Both the position numbers and the translations under genes were made by a program. Source: Harmonia axyridis (lineage: Eukaryota; Arthropoda; Insecta; Coleoptera; Coccinellidae). Taken from it: a stretch of 64,000 nt of DNA. This document shows positions 11,882 to 23,181 of this stretch, piece by piece. The notes below the pieces were generated by a model, which saw only the letters and a list, made by a program, of their open reading frames with translations, was not told where the DNA came from and ran no database searches. The stretch spans positions 30,566,001 through 30,630,000 of the forward strand of contig NC_059503.1 of NCBI RefSeq assembly GCF_914767665.1, read 5' to 3'. The stretch's first letter is position 1, and every line of letters starts with the position of its first letter.

Positions 11882-12271
11882 TCAAAAGTGAAAATCATTT
11901 TGCTGTATTAAATACATATATATTAACAAAAACTGCAGGAAGTTTAGTCTACTTTTTCTTGAGAAGTATATCCATGTGTGTTGAATTCCATCGAAACAAT
12001 ATTCAAATATTCTTAGCATAATCTTATAATTTATATTTTTTCTAGCGCCTTTCAATAATTTTTGTATTATAAAATATTTTGTCAATGTAACAATAAACAA
12101 CAATACTTGAGATGAATGACAAACTTTTTTAGGACAAAAATACACGATAAAAAAATCTTCTTTATATATTTGATGTAGCCAATCGCCAAATCCCGAGAAC
12201 CAACCTTGTGAAATAATATAAAACATCACAAAGTAGGGTCTCAGGGAATAGGCAAGTTGAGCCTTTTGAAC
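11882..12271 (-). CDS. Possible terminal exon, product unknown
   Basis: A minus-strand frame is open from a strong splice acceptor (pyrimidine-rich tract ending CTACAG, with the exon starting at 12271) to a stop at 11882, about 129 codons. The first 40 residues (VQKAQLAYSLRPYFVMFYII then SQGWFSGFGDWLHQIY) look protein-like, with an aromatic, membrane-like segment. The remainder is richer in Ile/Phe/Lys, as expected of read-through AT-rich DNA, so the true end could be earlier. I do not recognise the protein and found no upstream exon on this strand. It could be a chance ORF. Confidence 0.22.
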   Translation of the reverse strand, partial: VQKAQLAYSLRPYFVMFYIISQGWFSGFGDWLHQIYKEDFFIVYFCPKKVCHSSQVLLFIVTLTKYFIIQKLLKGARKNINYKIMLRIFEYCFDGIQHTWIYFSRKSRLNFLQFLLIYMYLIQQNDFHF

Positions 12272-12289
12272 CTGTAGAAGAACAGTCAA

Positions 12290-14598
12290 GAAAATAGCAG
12301 ATCAAAACAATGGACGATTTACAATAAAATTAAAATAAGGACAATAAAAACAGATACATACAATTATACAGACATATACAATTAAATATTCGTTATACAA
12401 ATAAAATTGGGTTGTAATTATTTCCTGAGTAAAAGATAAAAATCGCTATGAAGTTGACTAGTGACCAGGAAAGTTAGCAGGATGTACAGTACTCCTCAAC
12501 AGTTGTAATACTTACTATACAACCTACTACCTCAAATGGACACGGTCAATTTATCACCTAAAATCAATAATAATTAGGGGATATCACTACTATAGCAATA
12601 GTAGGAAAACTTTTCTATAGATAATTTACAACTATGATCATAGCAGTCTTACAAATATTTTTGATTAACACTAGTAATTGTTTCAAGAAAAATTTTTCCA
12701 AATTTTGTCTCCTATTGAAATATACAAACAAATTTTGGTAAATTTCAAACTAAAATATGCTGATTTGTACCATATTAAGGTATTGCAGCTACACAAATCA
12801 TTACATGGTTTCATCATTATGTGAAATGGTGGATGCGCCCACAAAATCCTTCAAGGAAAGTTTTCTGATGAGCGATATTTGTAACTTTTTAATATGAGCT
12901 ATGGCTATAGTAGCGCTACCTTCCAACGATAAAAACGTTTGTAGATCAAATTAGCAAGAAGTTCCAAAGAGTATCACCACATGAAGAAAAACTTCCGCCA
13001 AGCAGTACCCGGAGACTCCGACTTGTGCTTCAAACCACAAGTTCGGATCTACGGGTTCCCCTTAGAGAAAATATTACTGTTGTTTTCACTTCAATTCTGA
13101 TTTCAGCTCCCGATCCATGAAGAAGTCTGAAAAAAAAGGTAGGCTTATGAAATTCATAGAAAATATTATGAAATTGGTGCATTTGAAAATTAATGTATGC
13201 AATAGGTATATGTATTTATTTTAGTATTGGCGAATCTAAGAAGTCAACTGTTTCCACCTTGGAAACGTAAAGAAAACTAGGGAATTTCTTAAGTTTTCGT
13301 TGTCAACTCTTCTTCTGATTGTGTGTTTTTATTTTATCCCTATTAAGAATTGGTTTTGGTCGTTTTTGATTTAATTTTCATTTGCTTTACTAATGTCTAT
13401 TAGCATTCATATAAAATACCGTTTTCATAGTAATCTAAGTGAATTATAATTTACCTTCCAGTCTACAATCAATGTTTGAAATAAAATCTCGAAGTTTGTT
13501 TTGTAAGCAGTATTGAAAAAAGAATTTTGATGACAGATTTAACAGTGAATAAAACTGAAAATTTTAATTTTCAAAAAAAATGTTGAACGAAATAAATTCA
13601 CAATTATTTGACTCAAAATTGGCTGATCCCTTTTTTTTATCCTTCCAATATAATTATGTAAAACTAGATAAAAACAAATCAACAAAAAAATACAAAGCAA
13701 CTAACCCTTTTCTATTTCCCAATCAGTCAGAAATATCTTAATCTAATTTCAATTAAACGAAACTGGGATATTTTAGAACTCTGCATCACAGTGCAGTTTG
13801 GGACATTTCTGTATGTAGGAACACAAATGTTTTCATTTTGCAAATAATATTGTCCGAACAGAACCACAATTCAAACAATAAAAAAAAAATTGAATACAAT
13901 CTATTTTCTATCTAGTTTCAATTCCGCCGTGAATCCATTACCGAACGAAAAATGAAATATTATGAGAAAAATTAATGAAACTTAGCCGCTAAATGTTTTC
14001 TGTTAGTTACTGATTTCCTAACTTCATTTTCGAATACTGGTCAATTATCAACCATCTAACCACCGACAATCGAGACGATACAGAACTTTACCTCTCAGAT
14101 CAGAGATAAATCTCTTATATACAGAAATATGGCGCCTAGCTCAATCTTTCGCCCAACCTCTTTGGAACTCCTTGAATCTTTTCCTGACTCGATGCCACTC
14201 AGTTGGCGTCGATTAATTAATCACTTTTAATTTAAATTTTATCGTATTTTTGAGTTCCACATAAATATGGAACATCTACACTCATGGAGCCTGAGTGCCT
14301 TCTCATGTTCTGTGCACTGATCGAAAACGTCTTGTTGAAATAATGCAGTATGTACTAGCGCATGATTCTACATTCCTGATTATTACAGGGCATTTTACAC
14401 AAATAAAAAGTCCGTGTACAAGGGTGTGATCACTTCAACCTCAAGTATAATAATGCGGAGCATAGTGCGAATAAGAGATATTTAATATTGATCAAAATAA
14501 GTAAAATTCGAAAGAGTTGGGGGTAGATTTGCAAGAAAAAAATCTAATTTGAGAGATTTTAATGATTGTAGGCAATATTAAGCACTGATGTTAATTCT
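12290..14598. other. Intergenic or intronic, nothing firm
   Basis: AT-rich. A 33-bp segment at 13105-13137 is bounded by a good acceptor (pyrimidine tract ending TTTCAG) and a donor (GTAGGC) and could be a micro-exon, but nothing ties it to a gene. Around 14115-14215 a slightly GC-richer patch contains CTTATATACAG and a 34-codon ORF beginning MAPSSIFRPTS. It is not supported as a gene. Confidence 0.35.
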
Positions 14599-14710
14599 GG
14601 AGTTTTTGAGCGCTCGTCGTCAATTGCGCGACTACAGATCTCTACATAGTTAAGTGTGGTTTCCAAGGAGGCAATTGATAAATGTATGAACGTGCGCTCA
14701 AAAGCTCATG
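14599..14710. mobile_element. Short MITE, GGAG(C)TTTTGAGCGCTC family
   Basis: A 112-bp inverted-repeat unit. The left end is GGAGTTTTTGAGCGCTCG and the right end GTGCGCTCAAAAGCTC, which pair with few mismatches. A second complete unit of similar size lies at 20234-20352 and partial ends at 51833 and 54664. It has no coding capacity. Confidence 0.65.
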
Positions 14711-15559
14711 ACTTCACGTATTAGTCATCAGATAATCGTACCTCACCGTTTAGGCTTAAAATTTGAGAATTATAGACATTTTGTCTATAGATAGAACGAT
14801 CTGTCCGTTGAATGAGTATTCAAAAATGGAAAAAGCATAGAACTTTTCTATGATCAAATTATACGCATGCAATATGGTGACAATATTTAATGACTCATTT
14901 TTGAGATTTTTTAATTTGTCGCAAAGTTACATGTTTAGCAGTAATGAAATTTTGAATGTTTGATTCGGTATTCGAAACCCATATCTAAACTAAAAAAAAA
15001 ACGTGGCGAAGTATTCATTAACGGATAATAAACCATTGGGTAGAAATTGAATTTTGTAATTTAGTACCGTCGAATCCATTAGCTATGTCCACTGGACGAC
15101 GGGGAGTTTCACCCCCTTCTCGTCCTGGTGTGAAACCAGCTTAATGGTGAAAGGAAGGAGGGAAGATCTCCGACAACACCAGACGGCTTGGTAGACTAAA
15201 GGAGGCCAGAGACACCGGCGTATCATTAATTCAGCTTGGATGAAATACAGTGGCGAGACTTTGAAAGAGGGCAAGCTTCATGAAATCTTATTTAGTTAGA
15301 GGATACTCTAAAAGTAAAGCGCAACCAGGGACCCATTACCAAACTAGTTTGCAACTTTTTCTTGACTTTTCACTTCGCTTTTTTTGTTCAGCATTATTTA
15401 TTCAATAAATTCACAGCTTTTTGTTGAAAGTTCTATTGAGTGTCATTTCTATTTGTTTCATTGAATGATTTATAATCGAATAAATTTAAAAAAAAGAAAG
15501 TTTCATTGCTGAATCTATTGAACCCATTTATTCGTAATATGATAATCTCAACTCTGTAG
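14711..15559. other. No gene recognised
   Basis: Mostly AT-rich. The patch 15075-15290 is GC-richer than its surroundings (GGACGACGGGGAGTTTCACC, CCAGACGGCTTGGTAGAC), unlike the flanks, and could be a retroelement or SINE fragment. I could not identify it, and its 63-codon minus-strand ORF does not resemble a known protein. Confidence 0.3.
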
Positions 15560-15707
15560 AATGATTACCACTAATAATCAAAGAAAGAAACCAATGAGTC
15601 TCATTCCTTGTCCTTTATTAACAAATGAGGAGACGTTACGGTTTACAGACCTCGTCAAACATTTGTGTACAGAGCATGAAGTGAAAATTAATGAATCTCG
15701 TCATGAA
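15560..15707 (+). CDS. Probable exon of an unidentified gene
   Basis: The open frame beginning at the ATG at 15561 reads MITTNNQRKKPMSLIPCPLL followed by TNEETLRFTDLVKHLCTEHE. It has a balanced, protein-like composition unlike the Phe/Ile/Lys-rich noise around it. A possible acceptor (CTCTGTAG) ends at 15559, and a strong donor, GTACGT, follows the last codon shown here at 15708. Reading on gives only four more codons before TGA. I do not recognise the protein. The exon at 16007-16233 may belong to the same gene, but the phases do not join directly, so an intermediate exon or a different splice site would be needed. Confidence 0.35.
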
Positions 15708-16006
15708 GTACGTTCTTGAACCTCGAAAATTTCACTGCTCGGAAAGTAGAGAAGTGGACTATAGTTGCCAATACATAAAAAACGAAATAACGGATGAAAG
15801 ATTAATTAAAACAACACAAAAACTTTCAATACCAGGGTAAAGTACGAAATACAAAATCATCAAGAGGCCAGTATCAGGATAAATAATAATTTGTTCAATT
15901 TCAAAAGCTGGAGTTTCATGTGAAAGAATTATTTAAGATGCCAGGGTAATTGAAAACGATCAATAATAATAGAAAAAGAACTCATTGGGAACAGTGTAGA
16001 GTGTAG

Positions 16007-16233
16007 ACCTGAGAATTGTGAAACAAAAACACAATATTCGTAAAATAATACATGCAGTGATGTTAAATATTTTGTTAACGAAGCAGATCCATCAAATTGT
16101 TTCTTCCAGCGAAAGTCAGGATTCTAGAGAAGCATTGGAAGAAAAATTGTTTTCTCTGATGTCCTTGTATAGCCAAAAAAGGAAAAGAGAATGGGAAGGG
16201 AAAGAACTGAAAAAAAAAAGCAATGGAGGATAA
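16007..16233 (+). CDS. Probable last exon of an unidentified gene
   Basis: An open frame follows an AG at 16005-16006 and runs to TAA at 16231-16233. It encodes LRIVKQKHNIRKIIHAVMLN, then LLTKQIHQIVSSSESQDSRE, then a charged, Leu-periodic helix (EALEEKLFSLMSLYSQKRKR EWEGKELKKK). A lysine-rich C-terminus suggests nuclear or nucleic-acid-associated function, but that is speculation. No family is recognised. It lies 0.3 kb downstream of the exon at 15560-15707 on the same strand and 335 bp from a minus-strand frame that ends at 16568, so a convergent gene pair is likely. Confidence 0.35.
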
Positions 16234-16567
16234 AGATCATGTATCAAGTAACCAATTACGAAAAGTAAAACGTTTCAAAAAAGAGTTAGTCTTACTTTAT
16301 ATGCCTAAATTAGAAAAAGTGCCACTTCAAACTAGAAATTTATTTATTTGATAGGAACGGTAGGGCCAATTTAAAATTTCCCGTAATTCAAAATACAAAT
16401 GACACCATTTGATGAAATTAAAAAATCTAGTTTTTTTTTTATAAAATTTATTGTGCTTCGAATTCTCAGATCATTTGCACTACGGAACAGTTACATTTCA
16501 TTCACATAATAACATAATGAAGTATTTCACCAAAAGAAACTATTCTATATCGAAATCCAGTGAAAAA

Positions 16568-16855
16568 TTATGAGAGAAAAAAACAGAAAAATAGTTGACA
16601 ATAAATCAGTTCCAGTTGCTTCAAAATATCTTTTGATGCTAAAAATAGATATCTGGATAGACCAATTTCTATTGAATTTGCCTCTTTTATTGCTCGTTCA
16701 ATGGGTGATTGTTCATGAAATGCAATACTAGTGGTGTTGAAATTGGATAATTCTTTCGTAAGATTGCCAGTTGCAGTTTGCTGAAGACTCATGGCAAAAT
16801 TAGAATTATCAGACACGTTTAATATCGGATTGCGTACCTTCTTTCCCACTGTTTT
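16568..16855 (-). CDS. Probable last exon of an unidentified minus-strand gene
   Basis: The minus-strand frame is open from an acceptor ending TATATAG (exon start 16855, phase 0) to the stop at 16568, 95 codons. The sequence KTVGKKVRNPILNVSDNSNF, then LQQTATGNLTKELSNFNTTS, then SPIERAIKEANSIEIGLSRY is soluble-protein-like and predicted helical. The last dozen residues (CQLFFCFFL) look like read-through. I do not recognise a family. Upstream exons are not identified, and the next 1.1 kb upstream is occupied by nested MITEs, which would lie in its intron. Confidence 0.35.
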   Translation of the reverse strand, partial: KTVGKKVRNPILNVSDNSNFAMSLQQTATGNLTKELSNFNTTSIAFHEQSPIERAIKEANSIEIGLSRYLFLASKDILKQLELIYCQLFFCFFLS

Positions 16856-17010
16856 CTATATAAATACAAATATTTTCCTATTCTTGTGCTCTTAGACGCT
16901 AATTCTAATTCCATATAATTTAATTTAGGTGTCATAACCTTTGTGATAATCACCTTAGTTCTGCTCTATGTTTCGATGTTGTATAGTTGTCTATGAATCG
17001 ACTTGATCTC

Positions 17011-18098
17011 AGAGTAATAAACATAGATAGATGGAGTATATCTATGTCATTTTTAGTAAGCGAATTTTGTCCCCAACATGAACTATCAAATTTGGCATGA
17101 AGCCCGCGGAAAGGAAAACATATCAGTGATACGATATTTCACTCAATTCGCGAGTTTCTCCACAAAGAACGCACTTTTTATGTCCCATAGTGAATCAACG
17201 TTTCAATCAACTCAAAACATATTGAGATGAATACCTAAATAATATATCAGAAATTCAGAAAACAAATTTCAAGCGCGCCAAACAAAGTGAAACAACGGAT
17301 GACACTAGGAGAGCAATAGTTGGCAAACCTTGGATTTCAGCAGGTAGATACAGAATATAATGAATATTCTGCATACCATAAATTCGACAATTAGGAAAAA
17401 TATCAGATTCCAAATAGGTATTCCAATTTGCATATTTAACTGAAAATCAATCAAATAAATTCATAGCATTCAAGATAATATACATTCATAACGATATAGT
17501 AAAATTGTGGATTTGATAATAATTTCACAATCCGACAACGTAATCTAACCATGTTGGGAACATGTAAAAACTGCGTACACTCCCTCTAAGATGTCTAAAA
17601 ACATGGTGAATGCACTCGTCAAATTTTGAATGCAATGACATTCGACCAAATTGACAATATTAGTTTTAGTTCGTGGCGGCGCCGTAATGTCGTACTTGTC
17701 ATTTCGATCTTTTTTCCGTTGTTTTTGATTGGATTCATTAATTAAAACCCGATACTGACCAATCAAAAGCGACGTGTAACCGAGTATGATCGTGCAAAGT
17801 CGTGAAACAAAACACGAAACGTTTACTGGAATTTATTCAAATATTTGTTTATTGGTATTTCAATTACAAGAATTACTTCCATAGATCATAACTATAAAGA
17901 AACATATACATATAGGTACATAATAGCACAAAACTCGTAAATAATAAATAACAAGAAACTTAATTTGTTGATAGCGCTACCTACAGTTGACATAACGAAG
18001 CTTAACTAATATTCTCAAAATTGGCAAAACAAAAGCTAATCAGTTCATACACCTGGTTTTTAGACATCTTAACTCCCTCTATCTATGTTTATTACTCT
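17011..18098. mobile_element. 0.6 kb MITE family, copy 1, split by a nested insertion
   Basis: The termini are AGAGTAATAAACATAG at 17011 and its complement CTATGTTTATTACTCT ending at 18098. The inner parts of the ends carry GATAGAnGGAG and CTCCCTCTATC. The body from 17045 to 17586 matches copies at 53118-53695 and 57059-57629 (shared blocks TTTTGTCCCCAACnTGAACT, GCGAGTTTCTnCACAA, GCAAACCTTGGATTTCAGCA). Flanks share ACTTGAT on both sides. It is interrupted at 17587-18071 by another element. There is no ORF of note. Confidence 0.88.
17587..18071. mobile_element. Nested 485-bp MITE with 8-bp target duplication
   Basis: The ends are TAAGATGTCTAAAAA and TTTTTAGACATCTTA, perfect 15-bp inverted repeats. 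They are flanked on both sides by ACTCCCTC (17579-17586 and 18072-18079). The 8-bp duplication fits hAT, P or Merlin-type insertion. The TIR does not show the usual hAT CAGGG/TAGGG start, so the superfamily is left open. Copies 2 and 3 of the host MITE lack this insert. It contains no transposase, so it is non-autonomous. Confidence 0.85.
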
Positions 18099-18195
18099 AT
18101 GAACTTGATTGAATTTGACATAGACGATTTCATAGAATAATATTTCCCCGATACGTCTGATTCTGAACAAAGTGCACACGCTACATTTTGATAAG

Positions 18196-18576
18196 AATCA
18201 AGCAGGTCGAGGCAAAATCGCCCCCTGAAAAACGGACACAAATCGGATTAAGACGGAGGCAGCATCCGACTACGGAGAAAGAGGGTCATCGCACTCAACT
18301 AGCAGTTTTTTTCTCATTCTTTATTCCGCCTTCTTTTTACCGTCTGGACAGAGGCACGTCGGTTCTCCTTGCCCCAGACTCTTCTTTTCGACGTGCCTGG
18401 TGATAGCGGCAGAAATACGCCTCGCGTGGGGTTCCGCGACACTCAGAGGAGCTAAGGGTGGACCGGCGGCGAGGATAAATAGGATGACAAGCGGGAGGCC
18501 AACATATTTTAATGGAAAATCGATACGCGGATTTGAAAGAGAATGTGACACTTTCTTAGTTGATATTGAATGTGGG
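18196..18576 (+). promoter_or_regulatory. CpG-rich island, possible promoter and first exon
   Basis: The segment is clearly richer in G+C and CpG than the surrounding DNA (for example GGACCGGCGGCGAGG, CGACGTGCC, CGATACGCGG) and contains no repeat that I can match elsewhere. It ends in a strong splice donor, GGAG followed by GTAAGC, at 18577. A non-coding first exon or 5'UTR on the + strand is possible, as is a divergent promoter for the minus-strand exon at 16.6-16.9 kb. No long coding frame is convincing. Confidence 0.3.
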
Positions 18577-18662
18577 AGGTAAGCTAGATAAGGTAAAAAT
18601 GTTCGAAAAAATTAGATTGGCGGTTTGATGCTGCTGCTATTATCATTAACAACTTCTTTATA

Positions 18663-19553
18663 CAGGGTGTTCCACCATTGACGCGACCCTCTATCACAGT
18701 AAGGCGCTGGAATTTTCGAATTTTTCTTGACACAATATCAAGCTCTATGGGAGCTACATTATCATATTGTTTGGAAATACAAGGTGTACCAAAAAAGTGT
18801 TAATGGTCAAATTTATGCTTTTTCTATTGGAACAACATGTATTTTATTGAATTTTCAGATTGCATGGACTAAATCCAACTGTGTTCGAAGGTTCATTTGC
18901 TTACCGGTTTTGAGATACCTACATAATTCGATTTTTCTTTGAAAAAACTTATGACTCTGAAATGAACGAATTCATTTGAATTAGTTTCTGACAGTGAATA
19001 CTAGAAGAAAGGAGATGAATACTAATTTGTTGATAATGATTGAGAACTCTACTGGGTTTTCAAAATGAGACGATTCATTGATGACTTATTCAAACGTTAA
19101 TATTGGGCTTATTCCAAATGGCACACCCTAAATATTATTTTCTCATACGGTAGAGAATTTTTTCAACAATAAAATACAGGCAGGCTATGCCATTTCGGAA
19201 AAGCCCTACGTTCTTTCAGGAGTCACTTTCAAAATCACATTGAAATAAATCCATTCATTTCAATATAGGTTTTTCCAAAGACCCTTCAATTTGTGAAAAA
19301 TCGAAATACATATGTACCTCAAAAACAGTAAGATTTAAAAATATGAAACTTCGAACAAACTTGGGTTCCTTCATTCCATGCAATCTGAAAATACAATGAA
19401 AAAACAGAGTGTTTAATAAGAGAAAGCATATTTGGTCAATTATACTTTTTTAGTATACCCTGTGTATTTCCAACCTAATAATACAGTTTTAAAAAATCGA
19501 AAATTTAAGCGCTTAACCATAATAGAGCGTCGCGTCAATGGTGGAACACCCTG
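18663..19553. mobile_element. Foldback element, CAGGGTGTTCC termini
   Basis: 891 bp between TA dinucleotides. The left end is CAGGGTGTTCCACCATTGAC and the right end is its exact complement (GTCAATGGTGGAACACCCTG). Inner parts of the arms also pair: CAGATTGCATGGA (18858) with TCCATGCAATCTG (19376), and AAATTTATGC with GCATATTTGG. The arms are about 300 bp. No transposase is present. It belongs to the group of TA-flanked CAGGG foldbacks in this window. Confidence 0.85.
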
Positions 19554-20233
19554 TATAATAATACGAACAAAGGATATGAAAATATACTTGAAAATGAGGC
19601 CATATAGGGAGGTGAACAATCAACCTATTTGGTATGGAGATGAGTTCGAGCAAATAATTGCAAAGTCGTTATATTTGTAGAGGGAGGACCAACGAAAATT
19701 TTACCACCCGATTTTCCAGCTTTGAAATGAAAATCTTGAAAAACGCCAGTACCCGTCAATTTTGAATTTGTGGAGCAATATCATTTTTCCTTTGTTCATT
19801 CCTATTACTCCAATAATAATTTTGAATGGGGTTAAGAGAGAAATGCTACGATACCCTATTAAGAAGATCTCATCGAGTATTATCTAGTCTAGGTAATACT
19901 GAATTTTCCGTCAAAATATTCATCACCAACGAAATGACAGCTATAATAGTGTAATAGGTAATGTGGAATTCACCTCAAGAATAATCATTCTCATCAAAAT
20001 TGAATTCATTTTAATTTTTTATAGCAAAAAAAAAATGTATTGCATGGTAGTAAAACGTGGTCATTCTCAATATTCAACAAACTAACTACAAAAGAAATAA
20101 GTGATTGTTTTGTCTACTTTATAAAGAAAAAAATTTTCAGTCATCATTTCGTTACCGATGAAAATTTTTATGCGTAATCAAATAGTACGCGATGAGATCT
20201 TGAAAAAAAATGAGTAAAGCGCTGCCGTGAAGA
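19554..20233. other. No gene recognised
   Basis: AT-rich sequence between a foldback element and a short MITE. The open frame that runs through the end of the foldback (to 19680) has no recognisable motifs. Confidence 0.4.
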
Positions 20234-20352
20234 CAGGAGCTTTTGACAACTTGCTCACACATGCGCCAATTATGCCCTTGCAGACACTATTTAGATAATT
20301 ATAGTCTCGAAGGGCGCAATTGGCACATACATGAACAAGCTAAAAGCTCCTG
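20234..20352. mobile_element. Short MITE, CAGGAGCTTTT family
   Basis: 119-bp palindrome-like unit. The left end is CAGGAGCTTTTGACAACTTG and the right end CAAGCTAAAAGCTCCTG. The inner parts pair as well (CATGCGCCAATTATGCCCTT with AAGGGCGCAATTGGCACATA). It is related to the unit at 14599-14710 and to the ends at 51833 and 53754/54680. Non-coding. Confidence 0.75.
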
Positions 20353-20528
20353 AATTTAGGAAGGCTTTGTACAGTGTCGCCGCCTTGTATGAGCATCCGT
20401 TTTCGGTAGAAGAAAGTCTATGCTTTGGATACACCAACATTGTGGCGAGTAGGATACAGATCTGGGCGTATGAACCTCTGAAAGTATTGTGGATTCTTGT
20501 GAAAAAATTGCATTAACTTGTATATGTA

Positions 20529-22076
20529 CAGGGTGGGCAAATAAGCGAGGTAAGCGGCTATATCTCAGGATCCACTCATCGTAGAGATTTGCGGTAAAAA
20601 ATTTTACCACTAAAGTGTACAAGAGAACACACTGGAAATTGTTTTGAAGTTCATACCTCTACCGCTAGGGGGCGTAATAGCTGCCGTCGAGTAGAAAAAT
20701 GAATTTTACTTGAAAATGTTTCATATGGAGTTGTAGAAAAAATATCATCACTGTAATCCTTGGAAAATTCTCTATCTTTTTGAATTGTCACTTTCGATTT
20801 TACGACATCAAATAAGGGTAGGTGAAAGGGAGAAATCTGACTGATTTAAGGTTGTAGACTACTTTACGCTGAAACTGCAATTCCGCTAGATGGAGCTACC
20901 CGAAAATTTTTGGTAGATTTGTACCTGACACACCCATTCTACTTGAAGAACCGCCTGTTTGGTATTTATTGCCTCTAATAAAATCTCAACTCCAGATGAA
21001 GCCCAGCAAAGAGTGAATTTGTGTTTCTGTAAACTTTAGAAATTCAGTTCAGTTAAGATACAGTGGCGTATCCTAGGGGGGAAGGATAAGGGGGATATAT
21101 ACCCCCCAGGAGGAATATCCATTATATGTAACAACCTTATATATCACAATCTTATTATGAGTAAGCAAAATTCTTTGGAAAACTTCTTCAAAAGAAGGAA
21201 AATTTGTTATATTTGTTTAGTTATATATTACTAAATAAGATAATTACTGTAAATATTGTGAATACAGAAATGACAATGAACCACTGTCATTGACGTATAT
21301 CGAATATGGATAATAGAAAAAAATATATGATCATCTCTGAGTGTATGATTTCACAGAGAAAATCAGAAATAGTGCATATTGAGATTTCTAGAATGAAAAA
21401 TTCGAGAAGCTTTTGAGTTCTCATTTTATGTGCCTTTGGAGACCACAACGATAGCTCCAGGTGTTCTGGAGTTATGGCCGAAAGAAGAACGCCTGAAATT
21501 ATCGCTTTGCGACCTTCAGGTTTTTTCATGCAAATTTGATGGAATTTCTGTTTCTGTTAAGGAAATACTATCATTACATTTGAAATTTCGGAGTAAAATG
21601 AACAAAATTTTGAACTTCTGATTTAGCGTCCCCTACCGAAAGCAGCAAAAATAAATTCATCATGACTATTTTTTGTCATCAATCAACAAGATATTATCTT
21701 TCAGACGAGATCTAATTTGCTCAAAAATGTTGAGCCAAACTGAAGTTACAGGCATTTCAATCAGTCAGATTTCTCCCTTTCACCTACCCTTATTTGATGT
21801 CGTAAAATCGAAAGTGACAATTCAAAAAGATAGAGAATTTTCCAAGGATTACAGTGATGATATTTTTTCTACAACTCCATATGAAACATTTTCGAGTAAA
21901 ATTCATTTTTCTACTCGACGGTAGCTATTACGCCCCCTAGCGGTAGATGTATGAACTTCAAAACAATTTCCAGTGTGTTCTTTTTATCACTTTAGTGGTA
22001 AAATTTTTTACCGCAAGTCTCTACGATGAGTGGATCCTGAGATATAGCCGCTTACCTCGCTTATTTGCCCACCCTG
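20529..22076. mobile_element. Foldback element, CAGGGTGGGCAAATA termini
   Basis: 1548 bp flanked by TA. The left arm from CAGGGTGGGCAAATAAGCGA to about 20870 is matched by its complement from about 21735 to TCGCTTATTTGCCCACCCTG, with few differences (for example TACCGCTAGGGGGCG against CGCCCCCTAGCGGTA). The 0.85 kb centre contains no transposase. The arms are well preserved, so this copy looks relatively young. The termini resemble those of the element at 41103-42528. Confidence 0.92.
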
Positions 22077-22209
22077 TACAAACCAGACAGTGTAAGAAAT
22101 CTATTCTTGAAGAAGCCTCTACAGGATTGTTCATAAGCTAATCCAAATATTATCCGAACCGCCATTTTCTGCAATTTGAAAAACTGAGTCCGTCTGAAAA
22201 TTAGCGTAA

Positions 22210-22600
22210 TAAACAGTTATCAGAAAGGATTTCGAAGAGTCAGTTCTCAATATCCTTAGAGCATACCGATCTAAATCTGACAATTACATTCTCCGTGTGA
22301 GGCTGCCAACTTAGCTGTGAGTCGAGAGTTAGGCCCAAAAACTTTGTCTGTCTCGAAAGTTCCCCAGGGGAGAAAGCAGATATGTCGACAGGTCGAGAAC
22401 GGCAATGAGAAAACAAAATGCTGTTGGTCTTCATAATGTTGATCCGCAAAAAAATCCCAATTTGAAAGTTTTCAGCACAAAATTCACCCTCTATATCAGG
22501 ATATTTGTAAGATTTTTTGCTCGACCAATTCCGAAGATTGGACATAGTAACCAGAACATCACTAATATTTATCGAATAAAGAGGATATAATAGGGAATGA
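22210..22600 (-). pseudogene. LINE reverse transcriptase fragment
   Basis: The minus-strand frame reads IMKTNSILFSHCRSRPVDIS and FLGLTLDSQLSWQPHTENVI. This is the thumb-side signature of Jockey/CR1-type reverse transcriptases (K-T-x-x-x-F followed by FLG-x-x-x-D-x-x-L-x-W-x-x-H). Only this portion is present, without ends, and the 5' portion of the frame looks disturbed. Retrotransposon relic. Confidence 0.75.
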
Positions 22601-22739
22601 TAATATATGAACAGTAAAGTTCATAGAAACGATGAAATCACGGCAGACTATGAAGTTAGGAACAGATCGACAGCGAATATCTACCCAATATGAATCCTAT
22701 CGAGGGTAACTCAATGATTCGGCGTCGAACACCCTAACT

Positions 22740-23060
22740 ATTAGGGTTTTTCCGAGTGAAGGGGCACCAGAGGCAACGTCGTCGCTATGCCCGATCGTAT
22801 TACGGTCAGTAACCAGGTCTCGAGTTCGCGAATGACGATGGAAGAAGAAGAAGAAGAGGCAGTTAGACCGTCTGTACGTCTAGCTAGATTTGTTGTGGGT
22901 CGGAAGGGGGAACGACCTCTCTGTCCCCCCCGCTGCGCGCCCCGCTAGACCGCAATAACCTCTTGCCAAATCGCTGCTGGTCGGGCCAGACAAAACACGA
23001 GGGTCCGATCGAAACGTCTCATCAGGTATCAAGCCGAAGGAGCATCGCCGCCTTCGACTG
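22740..23060. promoter_or_regulatory. CpG-rich island
   Basis: Markedly GC-rich segment (for example CCCCGCTGCGCGCCCCGC, CGGGCCAGACAAAACACGAG) with a short GAAGAAGAAGAAGAAGAG run at about 22841. No coding frame or repeat match was seen. It may be a promoter or 5' exon; function unknown. Confidence 0.3.
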
Positions 23061-23181
23061 AATATTCACGTTGACACCAAGTTTCCTTAATTATGCTTCC
23101 GTCCGAGTCTAGCCAAGGTTGACGAATCTTTGTGATCACTTCCTAGAAGAAAAAACTCTGCCATTGGGTGTGGGACTATAA

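Noticed and set aside
13105..13137. Possible micro-exon between TTTCAG and GTAGGC
   Set aside because: Too short to judge, and its phase does not join the candidate exons at 15.56 kb or 16.0 kb.
14132..14233. Small ORF MAPSSIFRPTSLELLES near a TATATA motif
   Set aside because: 34 codons, no homology that I recognise, and the TATA could serve either strand. Not supported.
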